Positions 16,198 to 24,138 of a DNA stretch of 64,000 bases are shown here, one piece after another (positions within the stretch are counted from its first letter, which is position 1; every line of letters starts with the position of its first letter). Position numbers and translations under genes: made by a program. The notes below the pieces were generated by a model. The model was not told the origin of the DNA, searched no databases, and was given only the letters and a program-made list of their open reading frames with translations. This stretch comes from AC-37 sp036389295 (GTDB lineage Bacteria; Actinomycetota; Thermoleophilia; Solirubrobacterales; Thermoleophilaceae): contig DASVQB010000019.1 of assembly GCA_036389295.1 (NCBI GenBank), positions 1-64,000 on the forward strand, read 5' to 3'.

Positions 16198-16839
16198 GTG
16201 CGCAAGCTCGAAGGCCGCGCCGTCCCCGACCCCCGCCAGCTAGGACCGGCCGCGACCGCCGCCGCCGTCGCCGCGCTCGGCTTCGCCGTCGGGCTCGCCG
16301 GCGACGCCTGTCACGTGGCCTCGGGGACGACCCGGTACGAGTGGGACGGCGTGCCGACGCTCTGGCGCAGCGCGATCTGGTTCCCGTTCCTGGTCGCCGG
16401 CGCGGTGCTGGCCGCGGCCTGGGTCGCGGAGCGCCAGGCGCGCCTCCCGCCGGCCAGGCGGCGCCGCCGGGCGGACGTCCCGACCGGAGCGGCCGCGGTG
16501 CTCGCGCTGTACGCGCTGACCGCGGTCGTGCACGACGAGCCGGCGACCGTCTCGGTCACGCTGACGGGCGCGCTGTCCGTCGCCATCTGGTCGTGGTGGG
16601 ACCCTTCGCCGCGGGCCCTCCTCGTCGCCCTGTCGGCCGCGGCGCTCGGGCCGCTCGCGGAGATCGGGATCGTGCAGCTCGGCGCGGCGAGCTATGCAGC
16701 CGACGCGGACGAGCTGGGCGGCGTCGCCCCGTGGCTGCCGTGCCTCTACTTCGCGGCGGGTGCCGTCGCGTCGCGGCTCTGGGCCGCGCTCGCCCGCGAC
16801 GGCGCGGACCCGCCGGCCGTCGCGCCCGGTTCGCGGTAG
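16198..16839 (+). CDS. bacterial INSIG-family membrane protein
   Basis: 213 aa from GTG 16198; TAGGGT at 16182-16187 suggests a leader of only a few bases. It has about six hydrophobic segments. The C-terminal part matches INSIG proteins: VSVTLTGALSVAIWSWWDPSPRAL corresponds to the LSLTL...LGLWWTFDRSRSGL region of animal INSIG, and WLPCLYFAAG (179-188) to its WLPCIFFAGG motif. Animal INSIGs bind oxysterols and regulate SCAP/HMG-CoA reductase; a mycobacterial homolog is known to bind a diacylglycerol lipid in a central cavity. A lipid-binding role is therefore plausible, but the physiological role is unknown. Divergent from the secreted propeller gene. Confidence 0.72.
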   Translation: MRKLEGRAVPDPRQLGPAATAAAVAALGFAVGLAGDACHVASGTTRYEWDGVPTLWRSAIWFPFLVAGAVLAAAWVAERQARLPPARRRRRADVPTGAAAVLALYALTAVVHDEPATVSVTLTGALSVAIWSWWDPSPRALLVALSAAALGPLAEIGIVQLGAASYAADADELGGVAPWLPCLYFAAGAVASRLWAALARDGADPPAVAPGSR

Positions 16840-16887
16840 CCGCTTTGGGCCTATTGACTATTGGAGTGTCTCCTGGCAAGCTTCCCC

Positions 16888-16908
16888 CGTACGCGTCGCA
16901 CGCGTACG
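16888..16908. terminator. hairpin between convergent genes
   Basis: Perfect 9-bp inverted repeat CGTACGCGT-CGC-ACGCGTACG lying between the INSIG stop and the stop of the small gene on the other strand. There is no T-run, so it may be a bidirectional hairpin terminator or an operator-like palindrome. Confidence 0.45.
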
Positions 16909-16909
16909 A

Positions 16910-17137
16910 CTAGGACCCGCGGAACCCCTCGTCCGCGGGACGCCGCGGGGGGGCGTCCCCCTCGCGGGCGGCCGCCTCGCCGTCGTTCGGCACCTCCGCC
17001 AGCCGGCGGTGCAGGCGGTCGCGCAGCTCCTCCGGCTCGTAGTCGCGGTGGGCCCGCCGCCGGCGGGCGACGACGACGCCCGTCGCGGCGACCCCGGCGA
17101 GGCCGGCGAGGCCGATCCACTTCCAGGGCACCCGCAT
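16910..17137 (-). CDS. small single-pass membrane protein
   Basis: 75 aa. An N-terminal membrane helix (WIGLAGLAGVAATGVVVA) is followed by an Arg-rich stop-transfer stretch and a charged, probably disordered tail (EELRDRLHRRLAEVPN). ATG 17137 has no Shine-Dalgarno but lies 8 nt after TAACCT, so it is probably leaderless. The divergent neighbour shares the same promoter region. No family recognised. Confidence 0.6.
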   Translation of the reverse strand: MRVPWKWIGLAGLAGVAATGVVVARRRRAHRDYEPEELRDRLHRRLAEVPNDGEAAAREGDAPPRRPADEGFRGS

Positions 17138-17157
17138 CGGCGTCTAGGTTACGGCCG
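17138..17157. promoter_or_regulatory. symmetric divergent leaderless promoter
   Basis: Only 20 bp separate two divergent start codons. TAGGTT (17145-17150) is 7 nt before GTG 17158 on the plus strand. TAACCT (17151-17146) is 8 nt before ATG 17137 on the minus strand. The two -10 hexamers overlap by five bases on opposite strands. There is no Shine-Dalgarno on either side. Confidence 0.6.
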
Positions 17158-17772
17158 GTGACCGCGGCGGACGCGAGCCTGAGCCTCGACGAGGCGGTCG
17201 CCACCGCGGCGACGGGCGACCTCTGGCTGTTCCGCGGCGGCTCGCTGGCCGACCGCGCGATCAGGACGGTCACGAACAGCCCGGTGAACCACGTCGGGAT
17301 GGCGGTCGCGGTCGACGACCTCCCGCCGCTCCTCTGGCACGCCGAGCTCGGTCGCTCGCTGCCGGACGTGTGGACCGGCGAGCGGCAGCGCGGCGTGCAG
17401 CTGCACCGGCTCGCCGACGCGGTGACGACCTGGCGCGAGCGCTACGGCCAGCGCGCGTGGGTCCGCCACCTGGAGGGGACGATCGAGCGCGGCCACGAGG
17501 ACCGGCTGATGGAGGCCATCGCCCGCTACGACGGCCGCTCGTTCCCATCCGTCCTCGGACTGGCCCGCCAGTGGCTGACGGGCCGCCTGCGCCGCTCGTC
17601 CTCGCTCGAGACGATCTACTGCGCCGAGCTCGTCGCGGTCACCTACCAGCACATGGGTCTCCTGCCTAGCCGGCGCCCCGCGAGCTGGTACGACCCGGGC
17701 CGGTTCTGGAGCGGCGACCGGATCGAGCTGGTCCCGCCGTTCTCGCTCGGCGGCGAGGTCCCGGTTCGCTGA
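17158..17772 (+). CDS. permuted NlpC/P60-like (YiiX-type) protein
   Basis: 204 aa from GTG 17158. The order of catalytic elements is that of circularly permuted papain-like proteins: H45 in SPVNHVGMAV comes first and C155 in IYCAELVAVTY follows. DLWLFRGGSLADRAI upstream of the His is typical of YiiX/YebB-like members. Such proteins cleave amide or thioester bonds of peptidoglycan or lipid substrates. No signal peptide is visible, so it may act inside the cell. Start codon and promoter are consistent with a leaderless transcript. Confidence 0.7.
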   Translation: MTAADASLSLDEAVATAATGDLWLFRGGSLADRAIRTVTNSPVNHVGMAVAVDDLPPLLWHAELGRSLPDVWTGERQRGVQLHRLADAVTTWRERYGQRAWVRHLEGTIERGHEDRLMEAIARYDGRSFPSVLGLARQWLTGRLRRSSSLETIYCAELVAVTYQHMGLLPSRRPASWYDPGRFWSGDRIELVPPFSLGGEVPVR

Positions 17773-17814
17773 GCCGCCGCTGAGCCACCCGGCGCGATCG
17801 GCCGGGGCGCGGTC

Positions 17815-18726
17815 CTACTTCTTGGCCTTCGCGCGCGAGCGCCCGGACGACTTCTTCTTGGCGCCGCCCCCGCCGTTGGCGCTGGCGCCGCTGCGGGACT
17901 TGCCCTTCGAGGAGGCCGCCTTGCCGCCGCCGCCGCCGTCGCCCCCGCGGCCCTTCTTCGAGGCCGCCAGGCTCGCCTCGAGCGCGGCCATCAGGTCGGG
18001 CACCGGCTGCGGCTCCTCGGCGGGCTGGACCGCGATCTCCTGCCCGTCCGCCTTCGCCTCGATCATCTCGAGCACGCGCTCGCGGTAGGTGTCCTTGTAC
18101 TTCGAGGGGTCGAACTCCGACGTGAGGCTGTCGATCAGCTGCCGCGCCATCTCGACCTCGCGCTTCTTCGTGTCCACGTCGTCGCCCGGCGCCTCGTCGA
18201 ACGAGTCCGGGTCGACCACCTCGTCCGCGAAGTTCATGCTGGTCATCGAGAGCACGTCGCCGACCGGCCGGATCGCCACCAGCTGCTCCTTGGTGCGGAT
18301 CACGACGCGCGCGATCGCCACCTTGCCGGCGTCGCGCATCGCCTCGACGAGCAGCTTGTAGGGCTTCTGCGCGCCCTGCCCGGGCAGCAGGTAGTAGGGG
18401 TGGTCGTAGAACAGCGGGTCGATCTCCTCCAGCTCGACGAAGTCCTCGATGTCGATCGACTTGGTCTTCTTCGGCTCGACGGCCTCGAGCTCGTCCGGCG
18501 TGATGACGACGTAGCGGTCTGGGCTGATCTCGTAGCCCTTCACGATGTCCTCGTACGGCACCTCCTCGCCGTCCGCCGGGCAGACCCGCTTCTGCTGGAT
18601 CCGCACGCCGTCCGACTCGTGCAGCTGGTGGAACCGGACGGTCTTCTTCGAGACCGCGCTGTACAGCTTCACCGGCACGTTGACCAGCCCGAAGCTGATC
18701 GCTCCCGTCCATATCGCCCTCGGCAT
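17815..18726 (-). CDS. ku: non-homologous end joining protein Ku
   Basis: 303 aa from ATG 18726. Bacterial Ku core (beta-barrel that encircles DNA ends): N-terminal MPRAIWTGAISFGLVNVPVKLY, the RVCPADGEEVPYEDIVKGYE region and the TRYRERV-like dimer and C-terminal helices around KYKDTYRERVLEMIEAK. The last ~60 residues are a Gly/Ser/Lys-rich low-complexity tail ending in RSRAKAKK, like the DNA-binding tails of some actinobacterial Ku proteins. No ligD is present in the window. Divergent from the DUF488 gene. Confidence 0.95.
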   Translation of the reverse strand: MPRAIWTGAISFGLVNVPVKLYSAVSKKTVRFHQLHESDGVRIQQKRVCPADGEEVPYEDIVKGYEISPDRYVVITPDELEAVEPKKTKSIDIEDFVELEEIDPLFYDHPYYLLPGQGAQKPYKLLVEAMRDAGKVAIARVVIRTKEQLVAIRPVGDVLSMTSMNFADEVVDPDSFDEAPGDDVDTKKREVEMARQLIDSLTSEFDPSKYKDTYRERVLEMIEAKADGQEIAVQPAEEPQPVPDLMAALEASLAASKKGRGGDGGGGGKAASSKGKSRSGASANGGGGAKKKSSGRSRAKAKK

Positions 18727-18791
18727 GCCCAATATCTTCCCGTATCGAGGCCGGAACCATCGCGGGCGAACGGGAAATTGCGGGCGAGCTC

Positions 18792-19319
18792 CTGACCGTC
18801 GGGCACTCGACCCACGACCTCGAGCGCTTCCTCGGCCTCCTGGAGGGCGCCGGGATCGAGGCGATCGCGGACGTCCGCCGCATGCCGCGGTCGCGCCGGA
18901 TGCCACATTTCACGGGCGGGGCGCTCGAGCGGTCGCTGGCCGAGGCCGGGGTCGGCTACGTCCACCTGCCCGAGCTCGGCGGCTTCCGCGAGCCGGCCCC
19001 GGCGTCGCCGAACGGAGGCTGGCGGGAGCCCGCGTTCCAGGGCTACGCGGACCACATGGAGGGCGCGGAGTTCGCCGCCGGCCTCGCCCGGCTGACCGAG
19101 CTGGCAGCCGCGAGGACGACCGCCGCGATGTGCGCGGAGGGGCAGTGGCAGCGCTGCCACCGGCGGCTCCTGTCGGACGCGCTCGTCGTCCGCAAGTGGC
19201 GCGTGGTGCACGTCGGCCCGGACGGCTCGCGGGCCGAGCACGAGCTGACCCCGTTCGCGACCGTCGGCCCGGACGGCCGCCTCGCCTATCCACCTGAGCA
19301 GGGAAGTTTGGCCGTCTGA
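18792..19319 (+). CDS. DUF488 family protein, non-canonical start likely
   Basis: 175 aa if read from CTG 18792. The conserved family start (I/L)T(I/V)GHS is encoded as LTVGHSTHDLERFLGLLEG. ADVRRMPRSRRMPHF and the C-terminal MCAEGQWQRCHRRLLSDAL block are also diagnostic. No ATG, GTG or TTG precedes the TVGHS motif in this frame as far back as the ku start codon; the first ATG (18882) would delete the motif. CTG 18792 or an upstream ATT (18777) are candidates. DUF488 members are small proteins of unknown function, some thought to be RNA- or nucleotide-related. Confidence 0.8.
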   Translation: MTVGHSTHDLERFLGLLEGAGIEAIADVRRMPRSRRMPHFTGGALERSLAEAGVGYVHLPELGGFREPAPASPNGGWREPAFQGYADHMEGAEFAAGLARLTELAAARTTAAMCAEGQWQRCHRRLLSDALVVRKWRVVHVGPDGSRAEHELTPFATVGPDGRLAYPPEQGSLAV

Positions 19320-19395
19320 CGGCACGGAGAAAACTGTCTTGTGCGGCTGCCCCCCGCCTCACGGACGGGGGCGGCGAACAAGGGAAGGAGTCCAA

Positions 19396-19563
19396 ATGAT
19401 CGGTGTGATCCTCGCGGTTCTGATCGCGGCGCTGGTGTACGCGCTGTGCGTGGCCGTCGGCCTGCCCAGCATCGTCGGCATCGTCGCGGCGATACTCGTG
19501 CTGCTGGCCGGCATCCCGTCCGGCGGCTTCGGCTTCGGCGGCCGGCTCTCGAGCCGGTACTGA
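19396..19563 (+). CDS. small hydrophobic membrane protein
   Basis: 55 aa from ATG 19396, with a strong Shine-Dalgarno (GGAAGGAG) 5 nt upstream. Almost the whole protein is one or two hydrophobic helices (GVILAVLIAALVYALCVAVG, VGIVAAILVLLAG), followed by a short Gly/Phe-rich tail (GGFGFGG). It resembles short glycine-tailed membrane peptides found widely in actinobacteria; function unknown. Convergent with the following baeRF gene. Confidence 0.7.
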   Translation: MIGVILAVLIAALVYALCVAVGLPSIVGIVAAILVLLAGIPSGGFGFGGRLSSRY

Positions 19564-19576
19564 GGGCCCGCAGGCC

Positions 19577-20725
19577 CTAGAAGCGCAGGACGGCCGCGAT
19601 CGAGCCGAGCGGCTCCAGCTCGTCCGCGTGATGGCGGACGCGGAGCACCTCGGCCGACTGGGTGATGGCGAGCTCGACGGCGTTCTCGGTTATGTCGTCG
19701 CGCCGGGCGAGCTCGCCGCCGTCCGCCGGGCACTCGGATAGGTCCTCCACGCCCACCCAGCCGCACTGACGGCAGTGGACGCCGGCGGCGCCGAAGTCGT
19801 CGGTCAGGAGGAGGATCTCGACGCGGCGCTCGTTGAGGGCGCCGATCGTGTCGTCGAGCCCGACGGCCCCGCGGCCGCCCGTCTGGGCGCCCTCGTTCAC
19901 CCGGTCCAGCGCCTCGCGCTCGCGGCGCCGGTCGACCTCCTCGATCACCGGGGCCGCGGCGGCGCGGATCTGGTCGGGGGTGGTGTTCTCCACGTCCACC
20001 TTGATGCGGCCGGCGATCCGCTCCTTCAGGTACGGGTGGAGCCGGTCCTCGAACGCGTGGACGGTCTCCTCCGGGCCCCCCACGAGGATGCGGTCGAACG
20101 GCGAGCGCTTGAAGCGCCGGAAGGCGACGTCGGCCGCGTGCTTGAGGTGGTCGCGGACCTCCTCGTCGACGCTCCGCTGGTAGCGCGCCTGGGCCCAGCC
20201 GCCCTGGTCGTGCTGGCCGTGGACCTCGTCCTCGATCGCCGGCAGCTCGACGAGCTCCTCCGGCGAGCCGCGCAGCATCCGCGCGACCTGCCGGTTCACG
20301 AGCAGGACGCACCAGCTGCCGCGCATCCCCAGCTCGGCCAGCGGCTCCACGAACGGCGAGTCGTCGATCACCGCGCGGGTGTCGACGGGCCGCGGGAGCT
20401 TGATCGCCTGGAACAGGTCGGCGGGCCCGCACACGTATAGGGCGAGGCCGTGTGCGCCCTCGGCGGGGATGCGCTCGAAGAACTCGCGCGCCCGCTCGAT
20501 GTCGCCGCGGAGCGCCTTGCGCTCGTCGTGCGTGATGCCGTCGTCGGACTCGCGCAGCTGGCGCTCGGCCTCGTCGATCAGGGAGCGCGCCTCCGTGGCG
20601 CGGGCCGGCGGCGTGGCGAACGTCGACGGGTCGAGGTTCAGGAACAGGCTGAGCACGCGCGCCCCGTCCGGGCGCAGGTCGGCGAGGCGCCTCAGCAGGT
20701 CGGCTGTGAGCTCGTTCGTCTGCAT
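19577..20725 (-). CDS. baeRF-type (archaeo-eukaryotic release-factor-like) protein
   Basis: 382 aa from ATG 20725. Residues ~20-160 form the N-terminal domain. GGWAQARYQR (175-184) sits where eRF1/Vms1-type proteins carry the GGQ-like catalytic loop. SVDEEVRDHLKHAADVAFRRF, then ILVGGPEE, match the central and third domains of the bacterial baeRF families. C-x2-C...C near residues 317-335 looks like a zinc-ribbon remnant. These proteins are predicted to act on ribosome-bound peptidyl-tRNA during ribosome rescue. TAGGTT 7 nt before the ATG and absence of a Shine-Dalgarno suggest a leaderless mRNA. Confidence 0.72.
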   Translation of the reverse strand: MQTNELTADLLRRLADLRPDGARVLSLFLNLDPSTFATPPARATEARSLIDEAERQLRESDDGITHDERKALRGDIERAREFFERIPAEGAHGLALYVCGPADLFQAIKLPRPVDTRAVIDDSPFVEPLAELGMRGSWCVLLVNRQVARMLRGSPEELVELPAIEDEVHGQHDQGGWAQARYQRSVDEEVRDHLKHAADVAFRRFKRSPFDRILVGGPEETVHAFEDRLHPYLKERIAGRIKVDVENTTPDQIRAAAAPVIEEVDRRREREALDRVNEGAQTGGRGAVGLDDTIGALNERRVEILLLTDDFGAAGVHCRQCGWVGVEDLSECPADGGELARRDDITENAVELAITQSAEVLRVRHHADELEPLGSIAAVLRF

Positions 20726-20732
20726 TGGCGCG

Positions 20733-20738
20733 AACCTA
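20733..20738 (-). promoter_or_regulatory. -10 element for leaderless baeRF gene
   Basis: TAGGTT on the minus strand, separated by 7 nt (CGCGCCA) from ATG 20725. It is the same hexamer and spacing as at 17145. Confidence 0.55.
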
Positions 20739-20799
20739 CCCGGGGACGCCCGAGCGGAAGCGACTCTAGCGTCATTCCCGCCCGGGCTCCGCTCGGGGC

Positions 20800-21780
20800 C
20801 TACGGGGTGCCGGCGTCGATCCGGACGCCCGTCTGGGCGCGCCCGAACGCGGGGGGCCTGTCCAGCACCGCGAGCAGCGCGGAGGCCGAGGTGGGGCAAA
20901 ACTGGGAGCCGGCGTTGGCGCGCAGCTCGGCGGCCGCCTCCTTCGGGGGGAGCGCCGAGCGGTACGGCCGGTCGGAGATCATCGCGTCGTAGGCGTCGCA
21001 CGCGAACGTGATCCGGCTGACGAGGGGGATCTCCTCGCCCGCGAGGCCGTCGGGGTAGCCGTGCCCGTCCCAGCGCTCGTGGCCCGAGCGGACGGCCGGG
21101 GCGAGGTGCGCCAGCTCGACCACGGAGGCGACGATCTGCGCGCCGAGCGCGGCGTGGCGGCGGACGACGTCCATCTCGGAAGGGTCGAGCGGGCCCGGCT
21201 TCTGGAGCACGTGGTCCGGGATCCCGACCTTCCCGACGTCGTGCAGGAGGGCCGCCTGCCGGACCTGCTCGACGTCGTGCTCCGCCAGGTTCAGCTCGCG
21301 CGCCACCCGCATCGAGAGCTCCACCACGCCGCGCGAGTGCTCGCCGGTGTAGGCGTCGCGCGCCTCGACGGCGGCGAGCAGCGCCTGGATCCCGCTCTCG
21401 GCGGCGTCCCGCCGCCGCTTCCCGCGGTCGCTGTCGCTGCGCTCGACGTACGCGCCGATGGCCATCCCGAGGAGGCGCAGGTAGGTCACGTCGCGCTCGT
21501 CGAGCTCGTGCCGGCTGCTGCACGCCAGGCTGCCGAAGAGGCGCCCGTCGGCGGACGCGAGCGGGAGGATCACCACGCCGTCGGGGGCGCTCTCCGTGGT
21601 TCCGCCGCCGCGCGGGTCGTCGTCGCGCAGGTCGCCCGCGCGGACGACCCGGCTCACGAACGACACGTCCACGCCGAGGAGGTCCCGGGCGGCCGTGACT
21701 ACGTGCGACAGCGGGCTGCGCCGATCGCCGGGTCCCGCAGGTTCGTCCTTGTGGTGTTCGCCGAGCACCTCGTCCTCCAC
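20800..21780 (-). CDS. GAF/HD-GYP domain protein, probable c-di-GMP phosphodiesterase
   Basis: 326 aa from GTG 21780, chosen for the GGGGGGAG upstream; GTG 21813 is an alternative. Residues ~20-115 are a small GAF-like sensor domain. Residues ~130-310 are an HD-GYP domain with HDVGKVGIPDHVLQKPG, the preceding metal-ligand His in GEHSRGV, and GHERWDGHGYPDGLAGEEIP. HD, the added histidines and the GYP residues are all present, so catalysis is likely. It would hydrolyse cyclic di-GMP. Divergent from the ECF sigma fusion gene, which may place both in one regulatory unit. Confidence 0.86.
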   Translation of the reverse strand: MEDEVLGEHHKDEPAGPGDRRSPLSHVVTAARDLLGVDVSFVSRVVRAGDLRDDDPRGGGTTESAPDGVVILPLASADGRLFGSLACSSRHELDERDVTYLRLLGMAIGAYVERSDSDRGKRRRDAAESGIQALLAAVEARDAYTGEHSRGVVELSMRVARELNLAEHDVEQVRQAALLHDVGKVGIPDHVLQKPGPLDPSEMDVVRRHAALGAQIVASVVELAHLAPAVRSGHERWDGHGYPDGLAGEEIPLVSRITFACDAYDAMISDRPYRSALPPKEAAAELRANAGSQFCPTSASALLAVLDRPPAFGRAQTGVRIDAGTP

Positions 21781-22018
21781 TCCGCTCCCCCCACCCCGGT
21801 GCGATTGCCGCACCGCCAGTTGAACGCACGAGGCGGTGCCAGGTTGGGCGGTTCGAGCGAGCGACGGGGAAGCACCGTCGACCGGGGGGTGACACCCTCC
21901 AACCGCGGCGGCTCTCGCGCGTCTTTCCCTCTAGACGTGCTTCGACGGGAGAGGCTCCGGCACGTCGCCAGGCGTATGTGGCTTGAAATCCGCGAGATAT
22001 GCGAATAATGCGGTCAGG

Positions 22019-23539
22019 ATGGAAGCGAGCGCATCGCCCACCGGGGCGAAGGCTCGTGCATCGCGGCAGACCCCGCCCCGGACGCGCAGGCCGGTACCGG
22101 CCCGCCTGCTCCGCGTGGCCGGAGACGACCGGCTCGTCGAGCAGGTGCGGGCCGGCTCGCAGCAGGCGTTCGAGGTCGTCTACGACCGCCACCACCGCGG
22201 CATCCTCTCGTTCGCGCGTCACATGCTCGGCTCGCAGCACGACGCCGAGGACGCCGTCCAGCACACGTTCATGGCGGCCTACAGCGCGCTGCTCGAGTCC
22301 GAGGGCGAGGTGCAGCTGCGCCCGTGGCTGTACGCGATCGCGCGGAACCGCTGCCTGTCCGTCATCCGAGCGCGCCGCGAGCTGCCGGCCGAGCGGATCG
22401 AGGAGACGGCCACCGAGGGGCTGGCGGAGCAGGTGCAGCAGCGCGACGAGCTGCGCGACATGCTCCGCGACCTCGGCCGGCTGCCGGAGGAGCAGCGCGC
22501 CGCGCTCGTGCTCTCCGAGCTCGGCGCCCTCGGCCACGAGGAGATCGCCCAAGTCGTCGGCTGCCCGACCCAGAGGGTGAAGGCGCTCGTGTTCCAGGCC
22601 AGGTCGTCACTCCAGCAGAGCCGCGAGGCGCGGGAGACCTCGTGCCGCGAGATCCGCGAGCTGCTCTCGACGCTGCGCGGCGGCGCGCTGCGGCGCACCC
22701 GGCTGCGGCGCCACCTGCGCGAGTGCGCCGGCTGCCGCGAGTTCGAGGCCGAGGTCAAGCGCCAGCGGCAGGCGATGGCCGTGCTGCTGCCGGTCGTTCC
22801 GTCGCTCGGGTTGCGCGACTCCGCGCTGGCCGCCGCGTTCGGCGCCCACGCCGGGGCCGCCGGGGTGGGCGCCGGGGTCGCCGGGATGAGCGGAGGCGCC
22901 GCGGGTGTGGGCGGCGGAGCCGCCGCGGCGGGGACGGCCGGCGCGGGCGGCGTGGCCGGCGGCCTCGCGGCCGGCGGCACCACCGCGCTCGTGGCGAAGG
23001 TGCTCGTCGTCGGGGTCGTGGCGGTCGGCGGGGCCGCGGGCGTCAAGACGGTGGCGGACGACGGCGGCGGATCCTCGCGCGGGACGGAGTCGAGCTCGTC
23101 CGCCCCGGTGCCCTCGGGTCAGCCGGGCATGCCCATTGCGGAGCCGGGCGACGTCGACGAGGCCGGCCGCGCGGACGAGCCTGCCGGCGCGGCGAGGGCC
23201 GAGAAGGCGCGCAAGCGGCGGGCGGCGGCCCGGAAGCGGGCGCGGGCGCGTCGCGAGGCCGCCGGCGAGCGCGGTCGCGCGAACGCCGTCACGCGCGGCG
23301 AGGGCAAGAAGCGCGGGCTGCTCGGGACGCAGCCCGGCCAGGCGGGCGACGCGAACGGGACGGGGTCCGACGCGAAGTCGCCGCCTCGGGGTCGGGCGAA
23401 CGGCAGGTCGGGCGAGGAGAAGGTGAAGAAGGACCGACCCGAGCGCGAGTCGGAGCCGCCGCCGCCCGAGAGGACCGAGAGGCCGCCGAAGCCCGACCGC
23501 AACCCGCTGGCGCCGCTCGTCCCGCCGGGCCGGTCCTAG
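22019..23539 (+). CDS. ECF sigma factor fused to zinc-finger/membrane anti-sigma-like region
   Basis: 506 aa from ATG 22019 (TTG 21983 is possible). Residues ~35-200 hold ECF sigma region 2 (FEVVYDRHHRGILSFARHMLGSQHDAEDAVQHTF) and region 4 (LPEEQRAALVLSELGALGHEEIAQVVGC). Next comes a zf-HC2-like motif, H-x3-C-x2-C in RRHLRECAGCREFEAEV. Then there is a Gly/Ala-rich segment with one membrane helix (VAKVLVVGVVAVGGAAGV) and a long charged, Pro/Arg-rich outer tail. Sigma and anti-sigma functions are therefore in one polypeptide, a layout seen in some actinobacterial ECF groups. Release would need proteolysis or a conformational change. Confidence 0.85.
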   Translation: MEASASPTGAKARASRQTPPRTRRPVPARLLRVAGDDRLVEQVRAGSQQAFEVVYDRHHRGILSFARHMLGSQHDAEDAVQHTFMAAYSALLESEGEVQLRPWLYAIARNRCLSVIRARRELPAERIEETATEGLAEQVQQRDELRDMLRDLGRLPEEQRAALVLSELGALGHEEIAQVVGCPTQRVKALVFQARSSLQQSREARETSCREIRELLSTLRGGALRRTRLRRHLRECAGCREFEAEVKRQRQAMAVLLPVVPSLGLRDSALAAAFGAHAGAAGVGAGVAGMSGGAAGVGGGAAAAGTAGAGGVAGGLAAGGTTALVAKVLVVGVVAVGGAAGVKTVADDGGGSSRGTESSSSAPVPSGQPGMPIAEPGDVDEAGRADEPAGAARAEKARKRRAAARKRARARREAAGERGRANAVTRGEGKKRGLLGTQPGQAGDANGTGSDAKSPPRGRANGRSGEEKVKKDRPERESEPPPPERTERPPKPDRNPLAPLVPPGRS

Positions 23540-23599
23540 GCGGCTAGCGCCGCCGCGCCGGCCCCGCTCGAGTCGGGCCCGCCGCTGCGGCCGCGTCCG

Positions 23600-23863
23600 T
23601 CAGGCCGCGCCGTCCAGGTCCTCCGTCTCCGCCGTGCCCGCGTCGTCGTCGTCCGCGTCGGTCGGAGCCTCCTCGGGGTCGTCGGCCTGGATGTGCTCGA
23701 TGCCCGACGCCTCGCGACTCACCGCGCCCGGCGCCTCGCCGTCGCCCTTCCTCGCCTCCCAGTCGGACCGGGCCTGGTCGATGTCCTCCTCGAGCCGCTT
23801 CGACTCGTGCTCGAGCCGGTCGGCGTCGCGCTCCAGGGCGTCGGCGCGCTCGGTGTGCTCCAT
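23600..23863 (-). CDS. small acidic coiled-coil protein
   Basis: 87 aa from ATG 23863, with GGGAGG upstream. The N-terminal half is a heptad-like charged helix (ALERDADRLEHESKRLEEDIDQARSDW seen in part as LEHESKRLEED); the C-terminal half is very acidic and disordered (DADDDDAGTAE). No cysteines, no membrane segment. A second small charged protein follows upstream at 23890-24090. No family recognised. Confidence 0.65.
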   Translation of the reverse strand: MEHTERADALERDADRLEHESKRLEEDIDQARSDWEARKGDGEAPGAVSREASGIEHIQADDPEEAPTDADDDDAGTAETEDLDGAA

Positions 23864-23889
23864 GTCCCTCGGCCTCCCGTCGTCTCGGT

Positions 23890-24090
23890 TCAGTCGTCCC
23901 CGCGCTGCGCCGCGTCGCGCTCCGAGTCGGCCCGCTCGTTCAGCTTCTCCTTGAGGTAGCCGGCCTTGTCGGCGCGCCGCGCGTGCTGCTCCGTGTCGTC
24001 CTCTGTCGGGGCCGACTCGGCGGCCTCGCGCTCGGTCAGCTCGCGGCGCAGCTGCTCGACCCGGAGCTCCTGCGTTGTCGGGTCCTCCAT
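23890..24090 (-). CDS. small charged protein
   Basis: 66 aa from ATG 24090, almost entirely Glu/Arg/Asp/Lys helix (ELRVEQLRRELTEREAAES...KAGYLKEKLNERADSE). No Shine-Dalgarno seen. It lies 26 bp before the 87-aa protein and is probably co-transcribed with it. Both look like small soluble helical proteins; function unknown. Confidence 0.6.
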   Translation of the reverse strand: MEDPTTQELRVEQLRRELTEREAAESAPTEDDTEQHARRADKAGYLKEKLNERADSERDAAQRGDD

Positions 24091-24138
24091 GTCGGTTCGG
24101 TGGTACCCGGGCGCGCGAGGGTCAGTCGGGGGCGCCCG

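Noticed and set aside
19577..22552. A 991-codon open frame on the minus strand
   Set aside because: Only the part from ATG 20725 is a real gene (baeRF-type). Upstream it runs antisense to or through the HD-GYP and sigma genes and has low-complexity Arg/Ala/Gly composition.
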